Source: Hanleya hanleyi (lineage: Eukaryota > Mollusca > Polyplacophora > Lepidopleurida > Hanleyidae). Taken from it: a stretch of 64,000 nt of DNA. Below, piece after piece: positions 46,604 to 53,884 of this stretch; the stretch's first letter is position 1, and each line of letters opens with the position of its first letter. The stretch is taken from the NCBI GenBank assembly GCA_036873755.1, contig JAVTVY010037217.1:96743-160742 (forward strand), written 5' to 3'. The notes beneath the pieces are model-generated. The model did no database searches and had not been told where the DNA came from. It saw only the letters and a list, made by a program, of their open reading frames with translations. The position numbers and the translations under genes were made by a program.

Positions 46604-47212
46604 TTATTTTTGCATGTACACGTGGTGGGTCTCTCCGGGAAAGATGCCGGTCCGTAGTCGAAGGTGGTCGGGGGTGGCTTGCTTGAGGTCGAAGAGCATA
46701 TACCCGTGCGGAGGGGTTGTGGCATCTTTGAAGGCTTCCAACGCAAACGGTGTGCGGCCGGGAAACATCTGTCTCGCCAGGTGCAGCAGTTGAGTGGTAT
46801 CTCTCGGGTTTTTGAAGACCACCAGGTAGTGGGCATTTAAGCTGATATTCCGATGTTCTTTGTTTTTACTGAACAGATTCTGCACAATGTAGATGATGCT
46901 GAGCCGTCGATGATGGCTGCCTTTGGTAAAGAGTTGGGTGACCCGTGCATCCGTCTCCGCCATGAGATCATCCAGAACCACCAAGGTGTCGGGTTCCAAA
47001 TCGGCCAGGTTGGGTAGGCCTTCCACGAACGTGATGTGGGGCATTGCTGCATACGCTTCCTGCCATTCTCCGTAACACCACACGACTCGGACAATGGGTG
47101 GAGTGATCATGCTGTCGGCGTGTTGAAGGAGCTTCCTGACGAAGTGCGTTTTGCCGGAGCCCGTCGGTCCTGCGATGACGCAAGTGAAGGGATGCTGCCA
47201 ACGGGGGTCCAT
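46604..47212 (-). CDS. Polinton genome-packaging ATPase (FtsK/HerA, A32-like)
   Basis: 202 codons, uninterrupted. Walker A is GPTGSGKTHF at residues 15-24 and Walker B is DTLVVLDDLM at about 74-83. The following QLFTKGSHHRRLS and NLFSKNKEHRNISLNAHYLV (sensor and arginine-finger region) are signature stretches of the Polinton and poxvirus-A32 family. The product is expected to pump DNA into preformed capsids. Its start lies inside the 3' part of the upstream membrane-protein frame. It is the best preserved conserved gene in the element. Confidence 0.92.
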   Translation of the reverse strand: MDPRWQHPFTCVIAGPTGSGKTHFVRKLLQHADSMITPPIVRVVWCYGEWQEAYAAMPHITFVEGLPNLADLEPDTLVVLDDLMAETDARVTQLFTKGSHHRRLSIIYIVQNLFSKNKEHRNISLNAHYLVVFKNPRDTTQLLHLARQMFPGRTPFALEAFKDATTPPHGYMLFDLKQATPDHLRLRTGIFPGETHHVYMQK

Positions 47213-47694
47213 GGTTTGAGGTGTATCCGTTGTCGTGGTAACCCGCTCTTGTAAATTTCGTACGAGTGAACTGGAGTGGTGGTGGGTACAACGTCGGTCG
47301 TCGTTGTCTGTACACTGTCAGGGATGGTGCTGGGGATGGGTACAACGTCGGTCGTGATTGTCGGTTCACTGTGAGGGATGAAATCCGGTGGGTCTTCAGA
47401 CGTAGTGGGTGTTCCTGGTGTAGGTGTAGGTGTAGAGCTCGACGTGGCTTGTACGCGGGGTGTCGTGGTGGTGGTGGTGGTGACTGGGCTCGATACCACT
47501 GGTGCTCTCTGTAGACCGGTTTCGCTGGTGCCTGGTGTTCTCAGTTGGTTAAGTAACGTGCTGACATAGGCTACGTCGTAAAACACACCTCCGTACAACA
47601 CACTCAGCAGGGTTAGCAATAGCACCCCAAAGACCACTTGCGCTTTGCGCGTTTTGCGAGACGCTGTCTTCAGAGGCAGCTGCTGTTGGTCCAT
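47107..47694 (-). CDS. Type II membrane protein with Ser/Thr/Pro-rich stalk
   Basis: The start is ATG 47,694, the first after a TATA box 48-56 bp upstream; an upstream extension of the frame lacks support. The N-terminus is basic (KTASRKTRK) and leads into one strongly hydrophobic segment (VVFGVLLLTLLSVLYGG, about residues 19-36). About 90 residues of mucin-like repeats (TTTTTTT, TPTPTPGTPTT, TTTTDVVPTTTP) follow. The positive-inside rule puts the stalk outside the cell or in the lumen, where it would be O-glycosylated. The last 35 codons overlap the ATPase gene in another frame and may be the result of a slip. No family is recognised; it could be a virion surface or cell-membrane protein. 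Confidence 0.6.
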   Translation of the reverse strand: MDQQQLPLKTASRKTRKAQVVFGVLLLTLLSVLYGGVFYDVAYVSTLLNQLRTPGTSETGLQRAPVVSSPVTTTTTTTPRVQATSSSTPTPTPGTPTTSEDPPDFIPHSEPTITTDVVPIPSTIPDSVQTTTTDVVPTTTPVHSYEIYKSGLPRQRIHLKPWTPVGSIPSLASSQDRRAPAKRTSSGSSFNTPTA

Positions 47695-47741
47695 AGCACT
47701 GTGGTCGGATGTGGAATGAAGGAGGACGGCAGTGGTGTCTG

Positions 47742-47750
47742 GTTTTATAG
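47742..47750 (-). promoter_or_regulatory. TATA box before membrane-protein gene
   Basis: CTATAAAAC on the minus strand, 48-56 bp before the ATG at 47,694. It lies inside the last codons of the integrase. Confidence 0.55.
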
Positions 47751-48817
47751 TCGTTTCACCTGGTTGGCCGCGACCCAGGAATTGAAGGAACTGGGCCAGC
47801 CTTGCCATTTTACGAAATGAAACAGTTTGCCACGTCGACGTTCCGTTTTCAAAATCTGCTCCACCGTGTAGTAGTCTTGCTGTGTTTTTACAACAGGCTG
47901 TAATTCCGTGTCGTAAAACGTCCCCAGCAACGTTTCCCCTTGGAGATCTTCCAGTTCATAGACTCGCCGCTGTCGGGGTAGGCGCCGTTTAATCAGGAAG
48001 TGCTCATCGCTCCAGTTGGGCAAGTAACTTTTCTCGAACTTGCCCTTGACTTTACTGATCCGTACAGGGTCCCCGACCTTGTACACCGCCTTCGTCGTTC
48101 GCTGCGATGGCCTGGGGTACAAGACACGCCGGACTTGGGCTTCATTGCGTTGGGTCACGGTAATGGGGGCTCTCTCTATACTTCGATGATAGGCTCGATT
48201 GTAACCCCTCACCAGTTTCGGGAGAACATCGATGTACCGCCTTGTATTCTTATAGGTGAAATATTTATACATGCGGCCTTTGAATGTCCTGTTGAACCTC
48301 TCCACCACGGAAGCCTTGGTCTCGTTGTACGTATGGAAGAAAAACACCTTCTGTTTCTTGAGAAAGGCTTGGAACGGTCTGTTGAGGAATTCCGTGCCTT
48401 CGTCGGTTTGCAAATACAAAGGTTTGCGCCCGGTCTTGAAGATGTCTTTGAACGCCGCTATGAGATTTGCCCCCGTTTTCGTCCGGATGGGTACCACCCA
48501 CGCATACTGGATAGGATATCGATGCACGTCAAGATATACCGATTCTCATCGTTGTGTTTGGCAAAGGCGCTCATATCCACCAAATCCGCTTGCCACTGGG
48601 CATCTATTCCTCCCACGATGACCCGGTTCCGTAGAAAATGGCGACGGACAGATCGATGTAAGGTATAGGTGTCTTGTCTTCTTAACCAATCTCGGACTTG
48701 GGCACGTTGTACCCCCTGGGGTTTGGCCGCTCGATAGAGAGCCGACAATGCACTATAGGCTGCCGGACTGTCGGGACTGTAGTATAAGTTATCCAACACC
48801 TTCTCCCAGCGCTTCAT
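47745..48817 (-). pseudogene. Polinton DDE integrase with chromodomain
   Basis: The ATG at 48,817 opens an N-terminal region with a DNA-binding helix (RAQVRDWLRRQ). The core follows: QADLVDMSAF (first Asp) and CIDILS; then, after a slip near 48,510, YAWVVPIRTKTG, LQTDEGTEFLN (second Asp) and KASVVERFNRTFK (Glu). The C-terminal part holds an SH3-like YKVGDPVRISK and a chromodomain, YYTVEQILK and FVKWQGWPSSFNSWV. This is the retrovirus-like integrase of Polintons (F54H12.3-like); the chromodomain suggests targeting to marked chromatin. All three catalytic residues are present, so one indel is the only visible defect. Confidence 0.9.
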
Positions 48818-48845
48818 GGTGACAAAATGATGATGGACCCTGGCT

Positions 48846-49310
48846 CTATCGTTTATTTATAACGGGTATATCTTGGGCCGGAGTTTCTTTCTGATTTTCT
48901 TCGTGGACTTCCACAGTGGCCATGGTCAATGACCAGTCCAACTCGTCTGATGACCGCTTGATAAGCACTTCATCCACATCCACCACGGCATCTTCCAATG
49001 CAGACCATAGATCAGGGTGAAGGGTAAAATGCACTGTACCTCCATCTAGCCGAGCCAATTGAGCAAAGAAAGGGCCGCGTCGGATGTACACATCGTGACA
49101 CAAGTGGATGAGGTCGCCGTCCAGTTCACCAGACAACACCCGTTTGAATTTGGTCCAGCCCTCCCGGGACAGACGAATGTGAGCCGGGCACGGTTGTGTA
49201 GGGTCCGTGTCTCCCACCACCTCCTCCATGATATCGACCTTATCCGCATACACGTGCAGCAAAACCTCGGGGGTCAAGCTGAAATACGCCAGTACTATAT
49301 GCTCCGTCAT
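48846..49310 (-). CDS. Paralogous protein 1 of 3, PC4-like motifs (hypothetical)
   Basis: 154 codons from ATG 49,310; this start is chosen because a TATA box lies 40-48 bp upstream and the longer frame starts without ATG. It shares with the next two genes an N-terminal LTPEVLLHVYADKV, the block IRLSREGWTKFKRVLSGELD and a second block FTLHPDLWSALEDAV. Both blocks have the strand-turn-helix spacing of PC4 ssDNA-binding domains (ISLxxxxWxxLK). The C-terminus is acidic and lacks the Cys pairs of its paralogues. No function is known; single-stranded DNA binding is an inference. Confidence 0.6.
   Translation of the reverse strand: MTEHIVLAYFSLTPEVLLHVYADKVDIMEEVVGDTDPTQPCPAHIRLSREGWTKFKRVLSGELDGDLIHLCHDVYIRRGPFFAQLARLDGGTVHFTLHPDLWSALEDAVVDVDEVLIKRSSDELDWSLTMATVEVHEENQKETPAQDIPVINKR
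48851..48863 (-). promoter_or_regulatory. TATA box before integrase gene
   Basis: GTTATAAATAAAC on the minus strand, 34-46 bp before the ATG at 48,817. Confidence 0.55.
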
Positions 49311-49349
49311 GGTCAGTACGTGAATGGTACCAGATTTCACTGTCTCCCG

Positions 49350-49358
49350 TATTTATAG
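49350..49358 (-). promoter_or_regulatory. TATA box before paralogue 1
   Basis: CTATAAATA on the minus strand followed by CGGGAGACAG, 40-48 bp before the ATG at 49,310. It resembles the promoters of paralogues 2 and 3. Confidence 0.6.
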
Positions 49359-49515
49359 GAAGAACCCCGTGAGATCAAAGGATCAGGTGGTCATGTCATT
49401 GGGCTGACTGAGTCTAGCCGGGTAATCAATGGCATCGTCGTCGTCGGGTTCATGTAGTTGTTCATGGGGTTCAGCCATTGGCCCCGCGGCTTCATCACGG
49501 ATTTTTTCTTCTTCT

Positions 49516-50046
49516 TCATCGTTCTGGCCCGTCATGTGTGTGGGTGGCTTCATCAGGTGACACTGTCATTCCAGCCTCTGCGCATTCTATACATATAGTA
49601 TTTTCTCCATCCGCTTTTTTTTCATTAGGTTCATCTAGTGCGTGTTCGATAGCACGAGCCCATGCCAATTGGTGGGGTGATCGATCGTCGGGTGTAAATA
49701 ACTGGTCTACAATAGGCACTATTTCCTCCAAGGCTGACCACAGAGAGGGCGTTAGCATCATACTTCGTGCATGGTCTTGGTAGCGACCCACCCATGAGAA
49801 TAGGGAAGTACGGTATACATAAATGGCATTGTCCATGTGGATCAGGCGTCCGTCCAATTCACCGCTTAACACTCGTTTAAACTTAGTCCACCCATCACGC
49901 TGTAGTGTCACCGTATTCGATAAAGTCTCAGGGGACGCCCTCCAATCCCCGCCACTATCTTCCACCAGAGTCACATAATCTTCATAAACGTATAATCCCA
50001 CCTGGTAAGGTGTAAGGGGAAGGATGGCTCGTAGGACGGATGACAT
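49516..50046 (-). CDS. Paralogous protein 2 of 3, PC4-like motifs (hypothetical)
   Basis: 177 codons from ATG 50,046, the first ATG after the TATA box. The N-terminus LRAILPLTPYQVGLYVYEDYV is close to that of paralogue 3. The first W-block is VTLQRDGWTKFKRVLSGELD and the second MMLTPSLWSALEEIVPIVDQ. A shared SPHQLAWARAIEHALDEP helix follows, and near the C-terminus a single Cys pair CIEC. The two internal blocks look like a duplicated half-domain. The gene is intact. Confidence 0.62.
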   Translation of the reverse strand: MSSVLRAILPLTPYQVGLYVYEDYVTLVEDSGGDWRASPETLSNTVTLQRDGWTKFKRVLSGELDGRLIHMDNAIYVYRTSLFSWVGRYQDHARSMMLTPSLWSALEEIVPIVDQLFTPDDRSPHQLAWARAIEHALDEPNEKKADGENTICIECAEAGMTVSPDEATHTHDGPER

Positions 50047-50108
50047 GCTTGCTCTCAATGTCCAACGGTAAATGATACACACTCTGTCTCTTCCCCTCGT
50101 ATTTATAG
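50047..50108 (-). promoter_or_regulatory. Promoter block of paralogue 2, identical to that of paralogue 3
   Basis: These 62 bases are identical to 50,815-50,876. On the minus strand they start with CTATAAATACGAGGGGAAGA (TATA at 50,100-50,108) and end at the start codon, so they include the whole short leader. Confidence 0.75.
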
Positions 50109-50226
50109 GGCCTATTCTGTGAGAGGCGGGTCGTGTGCAGAGAATACTTTATCGACCACAGGAACTATGTGTTGCAAAGCCGTCTGTTAATCACTGTAGA
50201 CGTCTCCTTTTTTCCCGACCGCCGCA

Positions 50227-50811
50227 TCACGGACTTTCCCCTTCGTTCGCTCCCGTCACAAGTGTGTCGATCTCTTCCCGGGGTGACACTGACCCTCTAG
50301 CCGCTGTGCATTCTTTACATATAGGCCTTTTTTTCCCGGCTGTAGTATCTGGTTTACAGAAACAATATTCTTCTGCCTTATGTAGTCTTTCATGTGGTTC
50401 AGCGAACGCGTCTTCTATAGCACGAACCCACGCTAATTGCTCAGGTGATCGATCGTCCGGTGACATTAACTGGTCGACAATAGGCATTATTTTCTTCAAG
50501 GCTGCCCACACAGAAGGAGTTAGGCTGATATTGCATGTATCTTTATACCGACCTAGACGTATGCGGTTGTTTGGTAGGGTATACACGTACATGACATTAT
50601 CCAGGTGGATGAGCTCTCCGTCTAATTCTCCGCTCAACACGCGTTTAAACTTATTCCACCCTTCACGCTCTAGTGTCACCGGATTCCATAGCATTTCAGC
50701 GGGTGTCCAGTAAATAGCTTGCTCGTCTTTCGCCAGTTTTACTTTATCTGCATACACGTATAACCGCACACTCGGTGTAAGAGGCAAGATGGCTCGTAGT
50801 GGTAGAGACAT
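50227..50811 (-). CDS. Paralogous protein 3 of 3, PC4-like motifs (hypothetical)
   Basis: 194 codons from ATG 50,811. It contains the N-terminal LRAILPLTPSVRLYVYADKV, W-block 1 VTLEREGWNKFKRVLSGELD (about residues 45-64) and W-block 2 ISLTPSVWAALKKIMPIVDQ (about 95-114). The second is very close in pattern to the PC4 consensus of strand, Trp and Leu-Lys helix. The C-terminal part has CFC and PICKEC, possibly a small zinc-binding knuckle. Protein similarity to paralogue 2 plus the identical promoter shows a recent gene duplication within the element. Confidence 0.62.
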   Translation of the reverse strand: MSLPLRAILPLTPSVRLYVYADKVKLAKDEQAIYWTPAEMLWNPVTLEREGWNKFKRVLSGELDGELIHLDNVMYVYTLPNNRIRLGRYKDTCNISLTPSVWAALKKIMPIVDQLMSPDDRSPEQLAWVRAIEDAFAEPHERLHKAEEYCFCKPDTTAGKKRPICKECTAARGSVSPREEIDTLVTGANEGESP

Positions 50812-50814
50812 GAT

Positions 50815-50876
50815 GCTTGCTCTCAATGTCCAACGGTAAATGATACACACTCTGTCTCTTCCCCTCGTATTTATAG
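50815..50876 (-). promoter_or_regulatory. Promoter block of paralogue 3
   Basis: Identical copy of 50,047-50,108; TATA box at 50,868-50,876, immediately after the stop codon of the upstream gene at 50,879. Confidence 0.75.
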
Positions 50877-50878
50877 TG

Positions 50879-51205
50879 TCAATACCACAGTGCCAGGGTC
50901 AATAGGGCACAGACTAGTATGAGGCCAACCAGCCGGTGCTGGTTCCGGCGTGAGCGCTGGTGGTCCATAGCGCGAGCATCAAGGATGGCTGTCATAGTCC
51001 AGTAGTGGTGAGTGATGGCACGCCTGTCCATCGAGTGCACTCTGTGGAGGACCGCTTCTGTGAACTCGTTCAGGATCTGGCGTCGTCCCTCGTTGTCGTC
51101 GCCATCTGCAAATATGGACCGGACCACTGCTCGGTAACCCGTGAATGAATTCACCACGGTGGCATACTGTAAAATGCGAGTCGCATGGGGCTGGATCTCC
51201 GCCAT
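50879..51205 (-). CDS. Small tail-anchored membrane protein (hypothetical)
   Basis: The start is chosen at ATG 51,205 (MAEIQPHATRIL), not the ATG at 51,244 which directly abuts the TATA box; the TATA-to-start spacing then matches the other genes. 108 codons: a helical soluble part (RSIFADGDDNEGRRQILNEF), a basic stretch (HQRSRRNQHR) and a single C-terminal hydrophobic segment (LVGLILVCALLTLALWY) ending the protein. That is a tail-anchor layout. No family is recognised. It is the first gene from the right end of the element. Confidence 0.55.
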   Translation of the reverse strand: MAEIQPHATRILQYATVVNSFTGYRAVVRSIFADGDDNEGRRQILNEFTEAVLHRVHSMDRRAITHHYWTMTAILDARAMDHQRSRRNQHRLVGLILVCALLTLALWY

Positions 51206-51244
51206 GGCTCTGTAGAAATGAAGGTGTGGGATACAGAGGGACAT

Positions 51245-51253
51245 GTTTTATAG
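51245..51253 (-). promoter_or_regulatory. TATA box before the tail-anchored protein gene
   Basis: CTATAAAAC on the minus strand, 40-48 bp before the ATG at 51,205. Confidence 0.55.
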
Positions 51254-51424
51254 ACCAGATGTAGTTCTACGGGTGTAGTCCGTGATACGTACTATTCTGA
51301 TGGGTTAGTCCAAAAAAAGGGAGCAACAACAACAACACAGATTACAGATCAATCCTTTTATTATGCGTGAACAACATAGAAATGCATGTACTGACCTGTC
51401 TGTGGGAGGTTTCCCACAATGGCG

Positions 51425-51506
51425 TTCACCTTCGCGTCTTTTCGTGTACGTCCGTGTCTTTTCGTTAAAGTCCGTGTATCTTCGGTAAAGTCCGTAGGCA
51501 TTGGGC
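51425..51506. repeat. Short tandem repeats inside the right end
   Basis: Three imperfect units of about 25 bp share GTCCGTGT, CTTTTCGT or CTTCGGT and TAAAGTCCGT. Confidence 0.6.
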
Positions 51507-51575
51507 AAGGAAGCTTTTTTCCCGAGACCGAATCACCGCCAGACATGACTGCATCACCGCGGATGAATACATTCT
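51507..51575 (-). repeat. Right terminal inverted repeat (probable)
   Basis: The reverse complement reads TGTATTCATCCGCGGTGATG, then CTGGCGGTGATTCGGTCTCG and GGAAAAAAGCTTCC, matching 40,121-40,190. Confidence 0.75.
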
Positions 51576-51597
51576 TGCACTCACTCACACCACAGGT

Positions 51598-51668
51598 CGA
51601 GTGAGGTATCAAAGTGAAGCTTAGGTGAAGGAGCATCTAATGGACTGGGTGTGGGGTTGACATATCGA
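51598..51668. repeat. Single partial unit of the 40-kb array, outside the right end
   Basis: GTCGAGTGAGGTATCAAAGT, GAAGCTTAGGTGAAGGAGCA and GGACTGGGTGTGGGGTTGA match units at 40.3-40.99 kb, in the same orientation as the left array. Confidence 0.85.
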
Positions 51669-51716
51669 TAAAAATGGATATGACCTTGAACTGATCACGT
51701 GACCTCCCCGTGATGA

Positions 51717-51925
51717 CAAATACCCAGAACCAAGTCAGTACATGCCTCCCATAGTCCCAGGTCACGCCCGATTCACGCAGACCGGAAGTGACGTCATACA
51801 CCTGCGCACAACCGTGATGGAAAAAACCCAGAACCAAGTCAGTACATGCATTCCATACAGGCAGAATGCAGGCAGGCAATCAAGGCAGGGATGCAGGCAG
51901 GCAGGCAGGGAGACAGGTCAGGTCA
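51717..51925. repeat. Direct repeat and GCAGGCAG tract
   Basis: CCCAGAACCAAGTCAGTACA occurs at 51,722 and 51,829. It is followed by a GGCA-rich simple tract (about 51,861-51,915). Confidence 0.85.
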
Positions 51926-51999
51926 GGTAAGTCAGATTGAAATACACCCCTTTCCCTAAAAATGGACTCCTTTTATAGCCCATTGACCTCATTTGCATA

Positions 52000-52748
52000 T
52001 TTTCAGCGGACAACAGACCGCCATCTTGAACACGACCACCCCTAACCTACAAAAACAAGCCACCATCTTGAACACGACCACCCCTAACACACACAAACAG
52101 GCCACCATCTTGAAACACACCCAAAGACCTCATTTGCATATTTTCAGCGGACAACAGGCCGCCATCTTGAACACGACCACCCCTAACACACAAAAACAAA
52201 CCGCCATCTTGAACACGACCACCCCTAACACACACAAACAAGCCGCCATCTTGAAAACGAGACATATGCAAATGAAGAGGACTGGGGAAAACCCATAACA
52301 CACACAAACAAGCCGCCATCTTGAAACCGACCACCCCTAACCTACAAAAACAAGCCGCCATCTTGAACACGACCACCCCCACCATACAAAAACAAGCCGC
52401 CATCTTGAATCCGACCACCCCCACCCTACAAAAACAAGCCGCCATCTTGAACATATGCAAATGAGGGCTGGGGAAAACCCATAACACACACAAACAAGCC
52501 GCCATCTTGAATACGACCACCCCTAACCTAGAAAAACAAGCCGCCATCTTGAATCCGACCACCCCCATTTTTTATGCAAATGAGGAGGTCAAACCAGTGC
52601 AATTGGCCTCCATCTTGAATCCGACCACCCCACCCATACAAAAACAAGCCGCCATCTTGAATCCGACCACCCCTAACCTACAAAAACAAGCCGCCATCTT
52701 GAATCACACCACCCCTAACATACAAAAACAAGCCGCCGTCTTGAAAAT
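52000..52748. repeat. 42-bp minisatellite, about 16 copies, interrupted by octamer-containing segments
   Basis: The unit is GCCGCCATCTTGAA, CACGACCACCCC, TAACCTACAAAAACAA. Because 42 is divisible by three, long open frames exist on both strands (51,993-52,298 and 52,507-52,845 plus; 52,047-52,568 minus). The array is interrupted four to five times by segments with ATTTGCAT or ATGCAAAT. GCCGCCATCTT is the complement of AAGATGGCGGC. Confidence 0.93.
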
Positions 52749-53116
52749 CTGGGTTTTTCCAAAAATTGGGTGCAAGTGCACTCATAGGCCACGCCCCCAA
52801 CCCCCTCGCTCCGCCCAAATAACACCCTCGCTCCGCCCCAAATGACGTCAAAAAAGATTCTCGCGCATGCGCAAATGAGGGCTTGGTAGAACAGATCAAA
52901 GCTACCTACTACTACCGTATGAGAATATGAACCAGAATTTCCCATTGGACTGGCCTCGCCTGCCTGACAAAGAGTTGGGGAATACCTGAGCATTACGTCA
53001 CAATTTACCGGCCGGCTCGGAGCGAGACAATAGAGCAGCAGAGAGCGACTCTGAAGGGAAAACTATCCATCTAAAGCGAACACCTCCTTTGTTGACTGTA
53101 ATAAGGAACATTCCTA
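52749..53116. other. No gene recognised
   Basis: CACTCATAGGCCACGCCCCC and two CCTCGCTCCGCCC repeats near 52,806-52,838. Nothing coding is recognised. Confidence 0.35.
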
Positions 53117-53285
53117 GTGAGAGAGGGTTAATTTGTTATTTCTTTTCGTGGTATAGAGAGAGAGGGTTAATTTGTTATTTCTTTTCGTGGTATAGAGAGA
53201 GAGGGTTAATTTGTTATTTCTTTTCGTGGTATAGAGAGAGAGGGTTAATTTGTTATTTCTTTTCGTGGTACAGAGAGAGATGTTG
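53117..53285. repeat. 39-bp tandem repeat, four copies
   Basis: The unit contains GGTTAATTTGTTATTTCTTT, TCGTGGTATAGAGAGAGA. The period is a multiple of three, so the plus-strand frame (53,089-53,328) repeats RGLICYFFSWYRE; no evidence that it is translated. Confidence 0.95.
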
Positions 53286-53884
53286 CGTTAGTCGCTTGCT
53301 AGTACTGAGATTGTATGTTGAGAAGTAGAACATACTGTTCATTCATGTTTTGAATATATTCATAATATAAGATTTCGAGCGTAATATTTAACATAACATT
53401 CATCACAAAGAGTAGACCCGCCTATCGTGATAATATCATGCATATTTTTTATACACGTAGTTTAAAATTGTTTGTTAGCCCTTGTATCAAATTTGTCATC
53501 GAATTTAGTGAATGATACAACTTCAGTGACGTTTTCTTGTATTTCTGAGGATTATATTGTACAGTGCTCACACGATTTATATGAGTAAACTCAATTCGTT
53601 AAGTCATGGAGTTTGTTATTTGTATGACGTATTTCGATATGATGAACATACTTCATAGTTGTCTCCCCTAGACTGTATGCTGGCTCAACATAACTGTGGA
53701 TACTAGTAAACGCCCGTGAAAAATTACCACTGAAGAAATAACGCACTTCATAAGTTTACTAAGTAGTTTACGGTGTCGGTTACTGTGACGGTAATAATTG
53801 GCAGGAGTTCAATATTGATGAATTATAAATTGCGTTGACCGAAAGAGTTAATAGTAGCGGTTGATGTGTAATCAAGAAGACAAT
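53286..53884. other. No gene recognised
   Basis: AT-rich. Nothing assignable. Confidence 0.3.

Larger units (their letters stand above)
40121..51575 (-). mobile_element. Polinton/Maverick element without visible DNA polymerase B
   Basis: Thirteen genes lie on the minus strand between a pair of ~70-bp inverted repeats. Integrase, packaging ATPase, adenain-type protease, double-jelly-roll major capsid and penton-like minor capsid proteins together define a Polinton (virion-type self-synthesising transposon). The usual ~15-20 kb element also carries a protein-primed family B polymerase; none of its motifs is visible in any frame here. No target-site duplication can be defined because both borders run into repeat arrays. 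Confidence 0.85.

Noticed and set aside
48000..48668. 222-codon plus-strand frame opposite the integrase
   Set aside because: The minus strand carries all integrase motifs; the plus frame is a by-product.
52047..52568. 173-codon minus-strand frame (VQDGGLFLCVRGG repeats) as a repeat protein
   Set aside because: A 42-bp period keeps frames open on both strands; the composition is dictated by the repeat and there is no flanking unique coding sequence.
52000..52748. CRISPR-like array
   Set aside because: Repeats are contiguous and degenerate with no unique spacers, in a eukaryotic context.
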